Assembly: GCF_001612985.1 (NCBI RefSeq) | Contig: NZ_BDBM01000004.1 | Location: forward strand, 248,001 to 312,000 | Reading direction: 5' to 3' | Length of the DNA: 64,000 nt | Source: Nocardia gamkensis NBRC 108242 | GTDB lineage: Bacteria; Actinomycetota; Actinomycetes; Mycobacteriales; Mycobacteriaceae | Shown: piece after piece, positions 36,552 through 45,414 of the stretch | How the letters are laid out: every line of letters starts with the position of its first letter | How positions within the stretch are numbered: the stretch's first letter is position 1 | Notes under the pieces: generated by a model | What the model was told of the DNA's origin: nothing | Database searches by the model: none | What the model saw: only the letters and a program-made list of their open reading frames with translations | Position numbers and translations under genes: made by a program

Positions 36552-36629
36552 ATGGACAAATCGGATGCGCGCCCCACCCCCGGCCATTGGGCGTGCACCG
36601 GGGGCCGGCAACAGCTTCGCATAGGCTGA
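36552..36629 (+). CDS. Candidate leader micro-ORF before the DUF4229 gene
   Basis: A 25-residue frame (MDKSDARPTPGHWACTGGRQ and five more) starts three bases after a near-perfect GGGGAGG ribosome-binding site and ends five bases before the next GTG start. It could be a leader peptide coupling translation. No conservation was checked. Confidence 0.35.
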   Translation: MDKSDARPTPGHWACTGGRQQLRIG

Positions 36630-36634
36630 GGGAT

Positions 36635-36997
36635 GTGCGTGACGCAACTCCACCAAAAGGTGCTTCCGGACAGCAAACGGCTGGCGCAGGTCGTCGGCTG
36701 GCCCGCAATCTGGCCCTCTACACCGTCGCCAGGTTGGGTCTCGTGGTAGTGCTGACCGCGGTGATCGTGCTGGCCGCGCGACTGGTGTCGGTGGACATTC
36801 CATTGGTGGTCGCGGCCCTGTTCGCGCTCATCATCGCCATGCCGCTGTCACTGGCCCTGTTCAAGCGGCTGCGGGCCAAGGTCAACGAGGACATCGCCGT
36901 GGTCGACGAGCGCAGGCGCCGCGACAAGGCCGAGCTACGGGCGCGGTTGCGCGGCGACGAGCCGCCCACCCCGCCGGAGTCGGGGACGTCTTCGTGA
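36635..36997 (+). CDS. DUF4229 membrane protein, Rv0531-like
   Basis: A 120-residue protein with two membrane helices ([39 protein letters not shown]) and a basic/acidic tail ([20 protein letters not shown]). This is the layout of DUF4229; Rv0531 occupies the corresponding place between ccsB and menA. GTG 36635 is taken as the start. It overlaps the next gene by four bases (GTGA). Confidence 0.82.
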   Translation: MRDATPPKGASGQQTAGAGRRLARNLALYTVARLGLVVVLTAVIVLAARLVSVDIPLVVAALFALIIAMPLSLALFKRLRAKVNEDIAVVDERRRRDKAELRARLRGDEPPTPPESGTSS

Positions 36998-38079
36998 AGT
37001 CCTGCGATCACACCGCACCGCGCGACTGGGTCGACAACGCGGTGCGGTTGATCGACGCCGACTCCCAGCGCAGCGCGGATACCCACTTGCTGCGCTACCC
37101 GCTACCCGCCGGGTGGAACGTCCAGCTCTACCTCAAGGACGAGTCCACGCACATCACCGGCAGCCTCAAGCACCGCCTGGCCCGCTCGCTGTTCCTGTAC
37201 GCCATCTGCAACGGCTGGGTGACCGAGGGGACGACCGTGGTGGAGGCGTCCTCCGGTTCGACCGCGGTCAGCGAGGCCTACTTCGCGAAGCTGCTCGGCT
37301 TGGACTTCGTGGCGGTGATGCCCGCGAGCACCTCCCCGCAGAAGGTCGCGCTGATCGAGGCGCAGGGCGGTCGCTGCCATTTCGTGCGGCGCCCGCCGGA
37401 CATGTACACCGAGGCGGCGCGGCTGGCGGCCGAATGCGGCGGTCACTACATGGACCAGTTCACCCACGCCGAGCGCGCCACCGACTGGCGTGGCAACAAC
37501 AACATCGCCGAGTCGATCTTCCAGCAGATGGCGTTGGAGGCCGATCCGGTGCCGGAATGGATCGTGGTCGGCGCGGGCACGGGCGGCACCAGCGCCACGA
37601 TCGGCCGCTACATCCGGTATCGCAGGCATGCGACGAAGCTGGCCGTGGTCGATCCGGAGAACTCCGCTTTCTACGGCGGTTACGAGACGCGGGACGCGGG
37701 CTATCAGACCGGAATGTCCTCGCGGATCGAAGGCATCGGCCGCCCGAGGGTCGAGCCCTCGTTCGTCGGCCAAGTGGTGGACCGCATGTTCGAGGTGCCC
37801 GACGCGGCGTCCATCGCGGCGGCCAGGTTCGCCAGCACGGCGCTGGGCCGCCGGGTCGGCGGATCGACCGGGACCAACCTCTGGGGCGTGTTCGCCCTGA
37901 TCGCCGAGATGCTCGCCGAAGGGCGCGGCGGCAGCGTCGTCACTCTGCTGTGCGACGGCGGGGACCGCTATGCCGGAACGTATTTCGACGATGCGTGGGT
38001 CGCGTCCCAAGGGCTGGATCTCGTCGAGCCCACCGCCGTCCTGGAGAAGTTCGTGGCGACCGGAATCTGGGACGCCTGA
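36994..38079 (+). CDS. PLP-dependent cysteine synthase/desulfhydrase-like enzyme (Cds1 type)
   Basis: A 361-residue fold-type II PLP enzyme. The PLP lysine lies in [17 protein letters not shown], the substrate loop in [20 protein letters not shown] and the phosphate loop in [18 protein letters not shown]. This variant matches the mycobacterial Rv3684/Cds1 group, which breaks cysteine down to hydrogen sulfide, rather than a classic CysK. In M. tuberculosis that gene is elsewhere, so its position here is different. It is coupled by GTGA to the DUF4229 gene. Confidence 0.85.
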   Translation: MKSCDHTAPRDWVDNAVRLIDADSQRSADTHLLRYPLPAGWNVQLYLKDESTHITGSLKHRLARSLFLYAICNGWVTEGTTVVEASSGSTAVSEAYFAKLLGLDFVAVMPASTSPQKVALIEAQGGRCHFVRRPPDMYTEAARLAAECGGHYMDQFTHAERATDWRGNNNIAESIFQQMALEADPVPEWIVVGAGTGGTSATIGRYIRYRRHATKLAVVDPENSAFYGGYETRDAGYQTGMSSRIEGIGRPRVEPSFVGQVVDRMFEVPDAASIAAARFASTALGRRVGGSTGTNLWGVFALIAEMLAEGRGGSVVTLLCDGGDRYAGTYFDDAWVASQGLDLVEPTAVLEKFVATGIWDA

Positions 38080-38155
38080 TCGGTTCAGGCCTCGCCTGAG
38101 CGCGAAAACTTTCTTGTTCGCCGAGCGTGGAATCGGGCTCTGCTATGCCATCGCG

Positions 38156-38202
38156 TGTCAATTTTTGTTGACATCGCGCGCGAGCGTCAATAAAAATTGA
38201 CG
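38156..38202. promoter_or_regulatory. Two palindromic operator-like sites before the HTH/Clp-N pair
   Basis: Two 18-bp sites share TCAA-N6-TTGA with six-base arms: TGTCAATTTTTGTTGACA (38156-38173) and CGTCAATAAAAATTGACG (38185-38202). Their centres are 29 bp apart, and the second ends two bases before the HTH start codon. The region is AT-rich for this genome. Autorepression by the HTH protein is the simplest reading. Confidence 0.65.
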
Positions 38203-38204
38203 AC

Positions 38205-38426
38205 ATGACAGAAGCAACCACCCTGGCGGCCGCTGCGGGCAGCCCCGATCCCAAGGTCGGGCTGCGCGCGGTGCTCGCGCTACGCAGGCTGCTCGAACGT
38301 CTCGAAGCGATCCAGGTGGCCAACGCCCGCGCCCAGGGCTGGTCCTGGCAGGCGATCGCGGAAGCGCTCGAGGTGAGCAAGCAGGCGGTCCATCAGAAGT
38401 ACAACCGGAAAGGCAGGAGCCGCTGA
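38205..38426 (+). CDS. Small helix-turn-helix protein
   Basis: A 73-residue protein whose C-terminal half is a sigma/MarR-like HTH: WSWQAIAEALEVSKQAVHQKYNRK. The first half is helical (LRAVLALRRLLERLEAIQVA) and may dimerise. It is directly followed by the Clp-N gene; the last base of its stop is the first of the next ATG. Similar HTH/Clp-N pairs occur in other actinobacteria. It probably binds the palindromes just upstream. Confidence 0.87.
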   Translation: MTEATTLAAAAGSPDPKVGLRAVLALRRLLERLEAIQVANARAQGWSWQAIAEALEVSKQAVHQKYNRKGRSR

Positions 38427-39007
38427 TGTTCGAACGGTTCAGCAGGTCGGCGCGTACAGCGATCGTCGTCGCCCAGGAGGACGCGCGCGAACTCCGCGCG
38501 TCGAATATCGAGGTCGAGCACGTGTTGCTCGGATTGCTCGGCCAAGCCGAGCCGGAATTGGCGGCGTTGCTCGCGGAGGCGGGACTCACGCGCGAGGGCG
38601 TGCGCCGCGCGCTGGCCGAGCAGAGCAATGGGGTGCCCCTCGGCCCCGAGGACGCCGAGGCACTGCGGTCCATCGGCATCGATCTGGACGCCGTCCGGGA
38701 GTCACTGGAAGCGCATTTCGGCGAGGACGCGCTCGACCGCGCCGCGCCGGATCCGCGACGTGGGTCGTTCCCCTGGGGTCGCGGCGGGTACTACGGGCAC
38801 ATCCCGTTCACCAGGGAAGCGAAGAAAGTGCTCGAGCTCTCCCTGCGGGAGGCGCTCGGCCGCAAGGACAAGAGCATCGAATCCGGGCACATGCTGCTCG
38901 GCATCCTGCGCGCCCCCAACGAGACGACGGTGCGCCTGTTCGGCGGGCCCACCGTGATCAAGGAGTTGCGCCCCAAGGTGCACGCCCTGCTCGACCGTGC
39001 GGCCTGA
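38426..39007 (+). CDS. Stand-alone Clp N-terminal domain protein
   Basis: A 193-residue protein made only of two Clp-N repeats: MFERFSRSARTAIVVAQEDA with IEVEHVLLGLLGQ, and PFTREAKKVLELSLREALG with IESGHMLLGILRA. There are no Walker motifs, so it is not an ATPase. Clp-N domains bind substrates and adaptors of ClpC/ClpA; this protein may be an adaptor or decoy of the ClpC-ClpP system. It is coupled to the HTH gene, suggesting expression under protein stress. Confidence 0.9.
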   Translation: MFERFSRSARTAIVVAQEDARELRASNIEVEHVLLGLLGQAEPELAALLAEAGLTREGVRRALAEQSNGVPLGPEDAEALRSIGIDLDAVRESLEAHFGEDALDRAAPDPRRGSFPWGRGGYYGHIPFTREAKKVLELSLREALGRKDKSIESGHMLLGILRAPNETTVRLFGGPTVIKELRPKVHALLDRAA

Positions 39008-39081
39008 GCCCGCGGACATGCGCAGGCGGAGTTCGCGTCTTCGAGCGGCGCGTGTCCGCACCCTGGGCCTAGCATTGGGCC

Positions 39082-39465
39082 ATGCAGCTCGTGATTCGGT
39101 TGATCATCAACGCGGTGGCCATCTGGCTGGCCGCCTTCTGGGTCGACAAGATCGACATCCTCGCTCCCGAAGGCGGCAACGGCGCCAAGATCGCGGTCGT
39201 CCTCGCCGTGGCCGCGGTGTTCACGGTGGTGAACGCGCTGGTCAAGCCGATCGTGAAGTTGCTGTCACTACCACTGGTGATCGTGACGCTCGGCCTGTTC
39301 CTGCTCGTGATCAACGCGTTCATGCTGTGGCTCACCGCCGAGATCACCGAAGCGTTCACCGATTACGGCCTGCGCGTCGAAGGTTTCTGGGCCGCGGTGA
39401 TCGGCGGCATCATCGTCTCGATCGTGAACTGGGTGCTCGGCATCCTGGTGCCGGACGAGGACTAG
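39082..39465 (+). CDS. Phage holin family (DUF-type) membrane protein
   Basis: A 127-residue protein with four membrane helices (IINAVAIWLAAFWV; AKIAVVLAVAAVFTVVNALV; PLVIVTLGLFLLVINAFMLWL; WAAVIGGIIVSIVNWVLGIL). It has the NALVKPIVKLLSLPL signature of the chromosomal 'phage holin family 4' (PF04020) proteins, which are not phage genes. Function is unknown. It converges on menA. Confidence 0.88.
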   Translation: MQLVIRLIINAVAIWLAAFWVDKIDILAPEGGNGAKIAVVLAVAAVFTVVNALVKPIVKLLSLPLVIVTLGLFLLVINAFMLWLTAEITEAFTDYGLRVEGFWAAVIGGIIVSIVNWVLGILVPDED

Positions 39466-39521
39466 TCCGCCACGCCGCTCGTGCGGAACCCGTCACCGGG
39501 CCGTGTCGGTCGGCCGGCGCG

Positions 39522-40391
39522 CTAGCCCAGCCCGACCGCGAGCGCGGTGACCGCCGACCAGACCAGCAGGGCCAGTCCGGAATCCCGCAGCGCGGGAATC
39601 AGTTCCAGGCCGCCCTTGCCGCAGCGCACCGGCGCGTTGGCGCGCACCGCGAGCGGGATCGCGATCAACCCGGCCAGTGCCCACGGTGTGCGGGCGACCA
39701 GCGCCAACGTCACGAGGAACGGCACGGCGAGCAACGCGAGGTGCAGCGTGCGGGTGCGCGGGTCGCCGAGTTTCACCGCGAGCGTGACCTTCCCGGACTC
39801 GGTGTCGGTGGGAATGTCGCGCAGGTTGTTCGCGACGAGCACGGCGCTGGAGAACGCGCCCACCGCGACCGCGAGCAGCGCGCCCACCCAGTCGATCCGG
39901 TCCGCCTGCACGAACTGGGTGCCGAGCACCGCGACCAGGCCGAAGAAGACGAACACCGCCACTTCGCCGAATCCGCTGTAGCCGTACGGGTTGCTGCCGC
40001 CGGTGTAGTACCAGGCCCCCGCCAGGCAGGCCGCGCCGATGAGCAGCAGCCACCACGCGCTGGTGAACACCAGCACCAGGCCGAAGCCGGCGCCGATGAC
40101 CAGGCTGACGATCGCGGCGGTCTTCACCGCGCCTGGCGAGGCCAGTTTCTGCCCGACCAGGCGCAACGGACCGACCCGGACGTCGTCGGTGCCGCGGACG
40201 CCGTCGGAGTAGTCGTTGGCGTAGTTCACACCGATGATCAGGGCCAGCGAAACGAGCAGCGCGAGAATCGCTTTCCACCACACCGCACCGTCGACGGACG
40301 CGGCGGCTCCGGTTCCGGCGAGCACCGGGGCGATCGCGTTCGGCAGGGTGCGGGGTCGCGCGCCCTCGATCCATTGCGCTGCAGTAGCCAT
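39522..40391 (-). CDS. menA: 1,4-dihydroxy-2-naphthoate polyprenyltransferase
   Basis: A 289-residue membrane prenyltransferase that joins the naphthoquinone ring to the isoprenoid tail in menaquinone synthesis. The two aspartate-rich motifs are [15 protein letters not shown] and [16 protein letters not shown]. About nine helices are present. ATG 40391 is chosen since the family begins with a motif like [20 protein letters not shown]. Gene position matches Rv0534c. Confidence 0.95.
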   Translation of the reverse strand: MATAAQWIEGARPRTLPNAIAPVLAGTGAAASVDGAVWWKAILALLVSLALIIGVNYANDYSDGVRGTDDVRVGPLRLVGQKLASPGAVKTAAIVSLVIGAGFGLVLVFTSAWWLLLIGAACLAGAWYYTGGSNPYGYSGFGEVAVFVFFGLVAVLGTQFVQADRIDWVGALLAVAVGAFSSAVLVANNLRDIPTDTESGKVTLAVKLGDPRTRTLHLALLAVPFLVTLALVARTPWALAGLIAIPLAVRANAPVRCGKGGLELIPALRDSGLALLVWSAVTALAVGLG

Positions 40392-40448
40392 GTCCGCAGC
40401 ATAATGGGCGCATTCGGACACGGTCCGCCCTCAGCTCGCGCGCGGCGA

Positions 40449-40913
40449 TCAGGCCGTTTCGGTCGTCGCCGCCTGCTGCAACCGCGCGAGCCCCTTTTCG
40501 AAGTCCCGGCCGACGAATCTGTCCATCGGGATGAACTTGCCGATGACGCCCATCAGGCCGGTCTGCCTGCCGGTCATCCGCCAAGTCACTTCGGTGCCGG
40601 TCTCGACGGGTTCCAGAATGAAGGTCACCATGTTGGTCGCCTTCATCGGCTTCAGGAAATCCAGGCGAACGCCGATCTCGCGGTCGGCGCTGCCGATGAT
40701 CTCCATGCTGCCCGCGCCGGCTTTGCGGTTGCCGCTCCAGGCGTAGCGCGCGCCGACACCGGAGTCCGCGCCGGAATAACTGCGCTGCAGCTGCGGGTCG
40801 AGGTCCTCCCACGGCGACCACTCGACCCACTTGTGGAAATCGTTGATCAGCCTGTGCACACGCGCGGGCTCGGCCGTGACCACGGCCGATCGGACCACCT
40901 CGAACTCAGCCAT
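40449..40913 (-). CDS. SRPBCC (START-like) family protein
   Basis: A 154-residue protein with the SRPBCC fold: VVRSAVVTAEPARVHRLINDFHKWVEWSPWE at the N terminus and VTWRMTGRQTGLMGVIGKF further on. Such proteins bind hydrophobic ligands and include polyketide cyclase-like enzymes; the ligand is not known. It lies 57 bp upstream of menA on the same strand and may be cotranscribed. ATG 40913 is the chosen start. Confidence 0.85.
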   Translation of the reverse strand: MAEFEVVRSAVVTAEPARVHRLINDFHKWVEWSPWEDLDPQLQRSYSGADSGVGARYAWSGNRKAGAGSMEIIGSADREIGVRLDFLKPMKATNMVTFILEPVETGTEVTWRMTGRQTGLMGVIGKFIPMDRFVGRDFEKGLARLQQAATTETA

Positions 40914-41003
40914 GGGGGTCAGACTATGCCACCGACCGCGCACAGTCCCGGCAGAGAAATCGTGTCGGCCCCGTGGGGCCAGCTCGCCTACGATGACCGC
41001 GGG

Positions 41004-44000
41004 ATGTTTCCGGAGCGCAGCGGCCCGCACGGCCACAGTCGAGCAGTGACGACGCCCGCAGGCGAATCGGTCGTGGTGGCCCTGCTGGGCGAGGTCGCGC
41101 TGCGCCGTGACGGCCTGCTGACGCCGCTGCCGGGCGCGCGATCCCGGCTGCTGCTCACCGCCCTCGGGCTGCGACCCGGCCGCAGCCGCGGCGCGCACGC
41201 CCTGATCGAGGACGTCTGGGGCGAACAGCCGCCGCGGTCGCCGATGAACGCGCTGCACACCCAGGTCTCCCGGCTGCGGTCGGCATTGCCGGAGGGCGCG
41301 CTGGAAATCGGCCCGGCGGGCTACCGGTTGACACTCGCCGCCGAACAGGTCGATTTGTCCTCGGTGGGCGAGCGCGTCACGCGGGCGCGCGAGCTGCACG
41401 CCGCGGGTGACATTTCCGGATGCCTGGCGCAGATCGCGGGCGCGCGGGCGCTGTGGCGCGGGGATCCCGGCGCCGACCTGCCACCGGGTGACCTCGCCGA
41501 CGAGCTACGCCACGCGGCCGGGCGGCGAAGCGCCGAGCTCGATGAGCTCGAACTCGCCGCACGCGAGGGCAGCGGTGACATCGACGGCGCCTTGGACCTG
41601 GCTCGGCTGCGCGCCGCCGCGGACCCGTTGGACGAGCCCGCGCAGCTCACCCTGATGCGTCTGCTCGCCGCCTCGGGACGGAGCAATGAGGCGCTGGAAT
41701 CGTTCGCGGCCTTCCGTTCGCGATTGGCCGACCAGCTCGGCGCCGATCCAGGACCGGCACTTTCCGCGGCGCACACGGCGATCCTGCGCGGAGAGCCGAT
41801 CGGGCCCACCGCGCCGCCGCGTGCCCCGACGCCGGTGGCGAGCGCCGGATACCGAACCGGGTTCCCGGCTACTTCCACGCCCTCGGCCGAAGCGACCCCG
41901 GAACCGCAGCCTGCCGCGATGGGGCTGCGTGCCGCTCCCAACGCGCTGCTCGGCCGGACGGACGATCTCGCCGCGCTCACCGATCTACTGGACGACTCCA
42001 GGGTGGTGACCGTGCTCGGCCCGGGCGGCGCGGGCAAGACCAGGGTCGCGAACGAGCTCGGTGCGCGGGTGGCGCGCACCCGCCCGGTGGCGCTGGTGGA
42101 ACTGGCCTCGGTGCGTGCCGAAGGAGGCGACGCCAGGGTCGAGATCGAGGCGGCGATCGCCGCGGTGCTCGGGCTCAGCGAGGTCACCTTCGACACGGCG
42201 ACGCTGCGCTCCGGGCAGACGGTCGATCTGCGCAGGCGGTTGCGCGACGCGGTGTCGGCGCGCTCGATGCTGCTGATCCTGGACAACTGCGAACATCTGG
42301 TCGACGCGGTCGCCGTGGTGGTCGCCGACCTGATCGGCGTCGCGCCACGGCTGACCGTGCTCACCACGAGCCGATCGCCGCTGGCGATCACCGCGGAGAC
42401 CGTGTATCCGTTGCCGCCGCTGACCATCGATCCGGCGGGCTCACCCGCCACCGAACTATTCGCCGCCCGCGCCAGGGCGGTGCGCCCGGCGGTCCGGCTG
42501 GACCCCGAGATCGTCGCCCAGCTCTGCCACACGCTCGACGGGCTGCCGCTGGCCATCGAACTGGCCGCCGCCCGCGTCCGGGCGATGAGCGTCGAGGAGA
42601 TCAACGAGCGGTTGGCCGATCGGTTCGCGCTGCTGCGCCACGGCGACCGCAGTTCGCCCGAACGGCATCGCACGCTGCACGCGGTGATCGACTGGAGCTG
42701 GAACCTGCTCGATACCGAACAGCAAGCGACACTGCGCAGGTTGTGCCGATTTCCGGCCGGTTTCACGCTCTCGGCCGCCGAGGCGGTCGCGGGTGGAGAC
42801 GACGTGACCGATGTCGCCGCGGCCGTCGACGGTCTGGTCAACCAATCGCTGCTCACCGTGCTGGACGACGAGCTGCTCGGCACCCGCTATCGCATGCTGG
42901 AGACGGTGCGGGAATTCGGTGAAGAGCAGCTGGCCGCCACGGCGGGGGAGCCGGACGCGGTCGACACTCGGATGATGCGGTGGGCCAAGGACTACGCCGA
43001 CGACGCGGCGAGCCGGTATATGACCGGCGATCAGGTTCACCTCGCCCTCTCCGTGGCGGCGGAGCTGGACAACTTGCTCGCCGCGCTGCGTTGTGGCATC
43101 GAACGGCGGGACGCGGCGACGGCCTACACGGTGTTCCCGGTCGTCGCCACGCTGTGGGTGATCCGCGGATCGCATATGGAAGTGATCGCCTGGGCGCAGC
43201 GGGTCATCGAATTGGAGCCGGCCGATTTCGGCCGGGAAGGTCCGCGTCCGGACCTCGTGCTCGTCACCTACCAGATGACGTTCCTGCATCTCGCTTACAC
43301 AAACGGCAGCGCCAGGGAGATCGCCGTGCTGCGCCTGCGCGTGCGCCGATTGCTTCGTCGCTCCGTCGAACTCAGCGAGAACAACCGATTCATCGCCCGG
43401 GTGGTGCTCACCAGAGCCGACACGCGCGGACTCAGCAGGCTGCTCGCGGAGGCAGCGCGATCGGCCGATCCGGAAACCAGGGGCACGGCGCTGCTGTTGC
43501 GGGCCAACATGCGCGAGAACCAAGGTGACGTGCGCGGCTCCACCATCGACGCGATCAATGCGCTGGATGTCCTCGGGCGCGAGAACGTCTGGAGCGTGGC
43601 CATGGTGAGCAGGCACCTCGGACAGGTCTGTGGACAGATCGCCCAGTACGCCGAATCGGTGACCTATTATCGCCGCTCGCTCGACTTGCTACAGCGGCTC
43701 GGCGCCTACGAGGACACGGTGGAGATCCGCAGCCTGCTGGTGGCTTCGCTGGTAGGCGCCGGCGATCTGGAGCAGGCCCGGCGGGAACTCGACCTCGCGC
43801 TGGGCACGCCGGACCTGGACACCTCGTCTCTCGGACAGAATCGGCTGCTGTCCACGGTGATGCAGAGTTCCGCGGAAGTGGCGTTCGCGATGGGTGACAC
43901 CGCAGGCGGTTTCGCGCGCTACGAGCGGGCACTGGAGCTGTTCGGCTGGCCGGACCAGGCGCTCGGTCCCGGGCCCGGCGCCCTGATGCTCGCCGCGGCT

Positions 44001-44381
44001 GCGCTCGCCGCGCAGGTACTCCACGGTGGCGTCGGCTCGAGCGCGGTCCTGGCCGCACAGCTGGCCGAGCTCACCGTGCCGATGATGACCCAGTACCGGG
44101 ACCTGCCGCAGATCGGCGGCGTCGCCTGCGCGGTCGGGTCGTATCTCATCGCCGTCGACCGCGAGGTCGGCACGGGTCTCGACTTGTTGATGCTGGCGCC
44201 GAACGTCTTCTGCCGTCAGGATTTCCCCTCCATGCGCTGGCAACGGCACCTGGACGCGGCCATCGCGACGCTCGGTGCCGACCAGGTCGCGCAAGCCCGC
44301 CGCCGCCTCGGCCACCTGCGCCGCAGTGAATCCGCCGACCGCATCATGCGAATGCTCCACAGCCTCAATCCCACCCACTGA
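41004..44381 (+). CDS. AfsR/SARP-like regulator with NB-ARC and TPR domains
   Basis: A regulator of about 1125 residues. Order: OmpR-type winged helix (ALLGEVALRRDGLLTPL; HALIEDVWGEQPPRSPMNAL), a BTAD helical domain to about residue 265 (AGRSNEALESFAAFRSRLAD), a Pro/Ala linker, then an NB-ARC-type ATPase with Walker A GPGGAGKTRVANELG and Walker B SMLLILDNCEHLVDAV, and a C-terminal TPR array. This is the layout of AfsR-type regulators. ATG 41004 or GTG 41046 may start the protein; the longer open frame from 38997 is not coding. It converges on the ABC exporter genes. Confidence 0.88.
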   Translation: MFPERSGPHGHSRAVTTPAGESVVVALLGEVALRRDGLLTPLPGARSRLLLTALGLRPGRSRGAHALIEDVWGEQPPRSPMNALHTQVSRLRSALPEGALEIGPAGYRLTLAAEQVDLSSVGERVTRARELHAAGDISGCLAQIAGARALWRGDPGADLPPGDLADELRHAAGRRSAELDELELAAREGSGDIDGALDLARLRAAADPLDEPAQLTLMRLLAASGRSNEALESFAAFRSRLADQLGADPGPALSAAHTAILRGEPIGPTAPPRAPTPVASAGYRTGFPATSTPSAEATPEPQPAAMGLRAAPNALLGRTDDLAALTDLLDDSRVVTVLGPGGAGKTRVANELGARVARTRPVALVELASVRAEGGDARVEIEAAIAAVLGLSEVTFDTATLRSGQTVDLRRRLRDAVSARSMLLILDNCEHLVDAVAVVVADLIGVAPRLTVLTTSRSPLAITAETVYPLPPLTIDPAGSPATELFAARARAVRPAVRLDPEIVAQLCHTLDGLPLAIELAAARVRAMSVEEINERLADRFALLRHGDRSSPERHRTLHAVIDWSWNLLDTEQQATLRRLCRFPAGFTLSAAEAVAGGDDVTDVAAAVDGLVNQSLLTVLDDELLGTRYRMLETVREFGEEQLAATAGEPDAVDTRMMRWAKDYADDAASRYMTGDQVHLALSVAAELDNLLAALRCGIERRDAATAYTVFPVVATLWVIRGSHMEVIAWAQRVIELEPADFGREGPRPDLVLVTYQMTFLHLAYTNGSAREIAVLRLRVRRLLRRSVELSENNRFIARVVLTRADTRGLSRLLAEAARSADPETRGTALLLRANMRENQGDVRGSTIDAINALDVLGRENVWSVAMVSRHLGQVCGQIAQYAESVTYYRRSLDLLQRLGAYEDTVEIRSLLVASLVGAGDLEQARRELDLALGTPDLDTSSLGQNRLLSTVMQSSAEVAFAMGDTAGGFARYERALELFGWPDQALGPGPGALMLAAAALAAQVLHGGVGSSAVLAAQLAELTVPMMTQYRDLPQIGGVACAVGSYLIAVDREVGTGLDLLMLAPNVFCRQDFPSMRWQRHLDAAIATLGADQVAQARRRLGHLRRSESADRIMRMLHSLNPTH

Positions 44382-44462
44382 CGGTCTTCGCATACGCCAT
44401 TCGTTCTTCGCCCGCGCTTGGGCATGCGCGAGGGATTCCGGTCTCGTACGAAATACGCCGAA

Positions 44463-44496
44463 AGCAGGCCGGGTAACAGTCGTCACCCGGCCTGCT
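44463..44496. terminator. Convergent hairpin terminator
   Basis: A perfect 12-bp stem (AGCAGGCCGGGT with ACCCGGCCTGCT) with a 10-base loop between the AfsR-like gene and the leftward permease gene. It could terminate both. The genes lie 82 bp and 17 bp away. Confidence 0.8.
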
Positions 44497-44512
44497 CGTG
44501 TGTGGAGAGGGC

Positions 44513-45346
44513 TCACGCCCGCCGCATGTACGCCTTGACCGTGAGCGGTGCGAAGATCGCGATCACGACCAGCGCGCCGATCAACGACCAGGCCAGGTCG
44601 CCGCCGAAACCGGCGCCGTTCATCAATCCGCGGCACGCGTTCACCATGTAGTACACGGGGTTCACGTGATTGAGCCCCTGCATCCAGCCCGGCATCGTGC
44701 TCACCATGGCGAAGGCGCCGGACATGAAGGTCAGCGGGAACATGATCATCATCGAGATGCCCTGCACGCCCGCGGCGCTCTTGCCGGTGACCCCGACCAG
44801 CGCCCAGATCCAGCTGATCGCGAACGAGCAGACCACGATGACCAGACCCGCCGCGACCACGCCGAGCACACCGCCCTCCGGGCGATAGCCGATGGCGACG
44901 CCGACGACGATGGTGAGCACGGTCGCGATGACGTAGCGCACCATATCGGCCAGCAGCGCGCCCGCCAGCGCCGAGATGCGGGCGATGGGCAGGGACTTGA
45001 ACCGGTCGAAGACGCCCTTGTCCATGTCCTCACGCAACTGGGTGCCGGTGACCACCGAGGTGAGCACCACGGTCTGCACCAGGATGCCGGGGATCAGGAC
45101 CGGCAGATAGTCGTGCACGCTGCCGCCGATGGCGCCGCCGAAGATGTAGGCGAACAAGGCGGTGAACAGGATCGGCTGGATCGTCACGTCGAACAGCTGC
45201 TCGGGCTTGTGCTTGATCTTCAGCAGGCCGCGGTAGGCCATGGTGAACGAATTCGATACCGCCTGGCCCAGCGGAACATGGTTGCTGACTTCGGGAATCT
45301 TCGTCGGCGCGGCACGGCGCGCCTCGGTCGTGGTGATGGTGGTCAT
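44513..45346 (-). CDS. ABC-2 type exporter permease, DrrB-like
   Basis: A 277-residue membrane protein with six helices in the ABC-2 fold (FDVTIQPILFTALFAYIFGG; YLPVLIPGILVQTVVLTSV; ALAGALLADMVRYVIATVL). The start ATG 45346 follows AAGGAA by six bases; a GTG at 45418 that overlaps the ATPase gene stop would add 24 residues. It works with the preceding ATPase gene and pumps an unknown hydrophobic compound. Confidence 0.9.
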   Translation of the reverse strand: MTTITTTEARRAAPTKIPEVSNHVPLGQAVSNSFTMAYRGLLKIKHKPEQLFDVTIQPILFTALFAYIFGGAIGGSVHDYLPVLIPGILVQTVVLTSVVTGTQLREDMDKGVFDRFKSLPIARISALAGALLADMVRYVIATVLTIVVGVAIGYRPEGGVLGVVAAGLVIVVCSFAISWIWALVGVTGKSAAGVQGISMMIMFPLTFMSGAFAMVSTMPGWMQGLNHVNPVYYMVNACRGLMNGAGFGGDLAWSLIGALVVIAIFAPLTVKAYMRRA

Positions 45347-45414
45347 GCTGGGTTCCTTATCGGCGTGCGCGGGAGCTTCGTGGTCGCGCAGGCTGCCGCC
45401 TGCGGGCCGGGCGT

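Noticed and set aside
39082..39465. Holin-like protein as a sign of a prophage
   Set aside because: This family is chromosomal in many actinobacteria and no other phage gene is nearby.
38997..41003. Long open frame that would extend the AfsR-like regulator upstream by more than 650 residues
   Set aside because: It runs antisense through menA and the SRPBCC gene and is Arg/Gly-rich with no domain; high-GC antisense frames are commonly open.
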